Below, piece by piece: positions 61,645 to 64,000 of a DNA stretch of 64,000 nucleotides. The DNA lies in contig QJNS01000003.1 of the NCBI GenBank assembly GCA_004154925.1, forward strand, positions 620,001 through 684,000. The letters run 5' to 3'. The first letter of the stretch is position 1, and each line of letters opens with the position of its first letter. The notes beneath the pieces were generated by a model. The model saw nothing but the letters and a program-made list of their open reading frames with translations, did no database searches and was not told where the DNA came from. The DNA is from Monosporascus cannonballus. Taxonomy: Eukaryota; Ascomycota; Sordariomycetes; Xylariales. A program made the position numbers and the translations under genes.

Positions 61645-64000
61645 TTAATAAACGCTAAACGTTAATAAGATTTTTAACGGATTTTCAGGTATTTTCGGAA
61701 TTTGGATACTTTTTTTATTTAATCAGGTATTAAATAAATCTGTTTTGTTTTGGCATAGTAAGGATTTTTTTTTATTTCATATATTTATTCGTTTTTTATT
61801 TTTACATTATTTTATATTGTATATATTTTAATTATGTTTATTGTTAATTTAAATAATGAAATATGAAAAATTAAATAAAGTTCAACTTTTGGTAAAGGTT
61901 TTAATAAATAATTATTTTTTAAGATTCTCTTAGCGATTTTATATAAACCGATACATTTAAAATTAAGCTTTTTATTAGGTCGTTTTATTTCAACATTCTT
62001 TATAACGAGGAAAATTATTTTCTCTTTTTCCAAAGTTAATTTCATTATTTTTTTAATTATAATATTTCTTTATTTGGTTCCGCATAAATTTTAGTTTTAT
62101 ATTTATTTTTTGGTATAATTATGAAAATTATTTTAACGTAAAAATATTTTGATATTAATTAGACCATTATGACGTATTTCTTTATAAATTTCTAAAATAA
62201 AACCAAAGTTCTTATTTATATATATTATTTTAATCTTTTTATAATAACTGGGATTATAAATTAATAATTCAATTAATAGTTTTTTTACTTAATTATTTTA
62301 TTTATAATTAATATAATATCGTACGTAAATATTTAGAATTTAATTTCCTCGTTTTATTTATTTATTTGTTTTTGTATTAAATACGTTAAATAATTTAAAA
62401 TTTAAGCCGATTTATGCTATAAGGCCTTACCAAAATTTAGATATAAATATTAATGTTTTTATTTAATATAATTTTAATTAACAATCCATATATAATATAA
62501 ATTTGTTTAAAAAAATAAATCTTAATTATTCGGCATTTATATCCTTATAACATGGTAAAAAATAAAAGATTTTTCGAAATCCGTTGATAATTACGAAAAA
62601 GCTATCATAATATATTCCCGGAGCGGCATTTTTTAATATAGGAAATTTAGTAATAAAATCCAATATAACCAAATATTATGGTCGTTTTGCAATTAGCAAT
62701 AGCTATAATTTTCCGTATAATTTATATTGTCGAATCTTTACTTTGGCCCAAATATTATATTGCCGTATAATCTTTTATACTGTAAATTTTATTTTAGGAA
62801 AAAAAATGTATATATCGAAATCGCTTTAAGGTTTTATAAATCCTTAAATATTCCTATAATTAATGTTTATATATTTTTCGTATTAATCTTTTCGGGTATT
62901 CCTTTAAAATATATCTTATCCATTTTTTAAATTTATAAAAACCATCGTTATATTATTAAAGTTTCTAATATATATCGTAAGGTACTGCCCGAATTATCGC
63001 AATCTTTCGTAAACGTAAATATCTTTTTGTAATAATATCAAAAATTATATAGCTAATTTTAACCAATTTCTTTTTGAAGTTTAATCGCCTGCTTAAAATA
63101 TTTACTTTATCGTTTTTTAATCCTTTTTTGTAAATAATAACAAAATTGAAATTCGCCAATTTCTTAACATATTTTAATTATTGTTTTATAAATTCCCTGG
63201 TCGTAATAAATTGGGTAACATTTTGATGATCCGTATAAACTTTAATCTAATATAAATTCCCATTTAAAAAATACTTAAATTCCCTAAATGCCATTATAAT
63301 AATAATAAACATTTTATTTAGAATGCCGTAATTAAATTCGGTTTTTTTAATTTGTACGAAAAAAAATAATAAGGTATAATTTGCCTTAATTATTTCGTTA
63401 TTTAATTATTACCCTTAACGCGCAATTCAAAATATCATTTTTTAATTTAACGGGACGATTAAAATTATATAAAATTATATTAATTCGTTAATAATTATAT
63501 AATTAATATCCCGAAATACTTTTTCCGTATATAATATTTATTTAAGCTTTTTCTTTTTATAAAATTCGTTAAAATTGTAATTATTTTGTTAAAAATTCGA
63601 ATAAATTTCCTGTAATAATTGGCGAATATAAGGAATGCTTATATTTCCTTAATTATTATTAGCGGTTATTATTTTATAATTATAACGATTTTCTTAGGGT
63701 TTATCCTAATATGTCCTAAAGTAATAATATATCTTAAATATTTTATTTTCTATATATAAAATTAATTTTTTTTGCATTAATAAATAGACTTACGTTTTGT
63801 AAAATTTGAAGAACTTCAGAAAAGTATTTTGCGTATATTTTCTTTATTTCCAAAAATATAAGAATATTATCGCAATAACAAGCGACAAAAGTATTAAAAT
63901 ATTTTCGTAACATATGGTTTATTATCCGTTAAAAGGTTATTAGTACGTTTATAAATCTTATTAATATAATAAAATATTTAAAAAATCCGTATTTCGTTGT
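61645..64000 (-). pseudogene. pol of element H (3' part)
   Basis: Aligns with pol of A and G: chromodomain end near 61.65-61.75 kb and RT catalytic box as CYCDNILIF (YCDN, 63877-63866). Small open stretches here (61812-62045, 62965-63159) are fragments or shadows of this gene; 63159-62965 still shows the RNase H/integrase linker pattern NVNILSRRLNF, on the minus strand. Confidence 0.72.

Larger units (their letters stand above)
60640..64000 (-). mobile_element. Chromovirus H, left part, running off the window
   Basis: Minus-strand type A element inserted into pol of G at 60639. The 3' LTR is at 60640-61028, antisense ORF at 61111-61640, chromodomain/integrase end near 61.65-61.75 kb, and RT with YCDN at 63877-63866. 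Youngest layer of the F-G-H nest. Confidence 0.85.

Overview
The window comes from a filamentous ascomycete (Pezizomycotina) genome that has undergone repeat-induced point mutation (RIP). About nine tenths of it is very AT-rich, stop-riddled DNA in which coding signals survive only as decayed retrotransposon proteins. Two short islands of normal GC content (about 18.06-22.15 kb and 41.40-43.21 kb) hold recognisable fungal genes with short GT-AG introns. I saw no tRNA, rRNA or CRISPR.

Layout. (1) 1-17.0 kb is a three-level nest. A minus-strand Gypsy relic with LTR type C (called C2) is split by a minus-strand chromovirus A (2062-16085, target duplication CAACA). The 3' LTR of A is itself split by a plus-strand chromovirus B (2388-9712, duplication ATTAT, two 440-bp LTRs). 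(2) 17.1-17.96 kb is a decayed pogo/Fot1-type transposase. (3) 18.1-22.15 kb is GC island 1: a C-terminally truncated flavin-dependent halogenase pseudogene (minus) facing a monocarboxylate-transporter-type MFS pseudogene (plus). The MFS gene carries four in-frame TAG codons, frameshifts and a 434-bp hAT-like insertion. (4) 22.15-35.4 kb is an old plus-strand Gypsy relic (I) hosting a barely mutated solo LTR and a plus-strand chromovirus D (27082-35387, duplication ATTTT). The 5' LTR of D holds a 1424-bp non-autonomous LTR element E (duplication TATTC). (5) 35.4-39.1 kb is featureless AT-rich DNA. (6) 39.13-41.40 kb has two adjacent terminal-inverted-repeat elements. (7) 41.4-43.2 kb is GC island 2: an intact two-exon glutathione S-transferase gene and a small gene remnant. 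(8) 43.2-50.65 kb is a plus-strand Gypsy element C. (9) 50.65-64 kb is a truncated minus-strand relic K, then a second nest: F (plus) hosts G (minus), which hosts H (minus, running off the window).

The halogenase and transporter look like the remains of a chlorinated secondary-metabolite cluster; the glutathione S-transferase could belong to it, but that is inference. The most unusual signal is an antisense reading frame between the pol end and the 3' LTR of at least two chromovirus families. It encodes a six-cysteine (Zn2Cys6-spaced) motif followed by a charged coiled coil. RIP has turned most of the cysteines into tyrosine, which hides the motif from simple searches, but three sister copies together still show the ancestral pattern.
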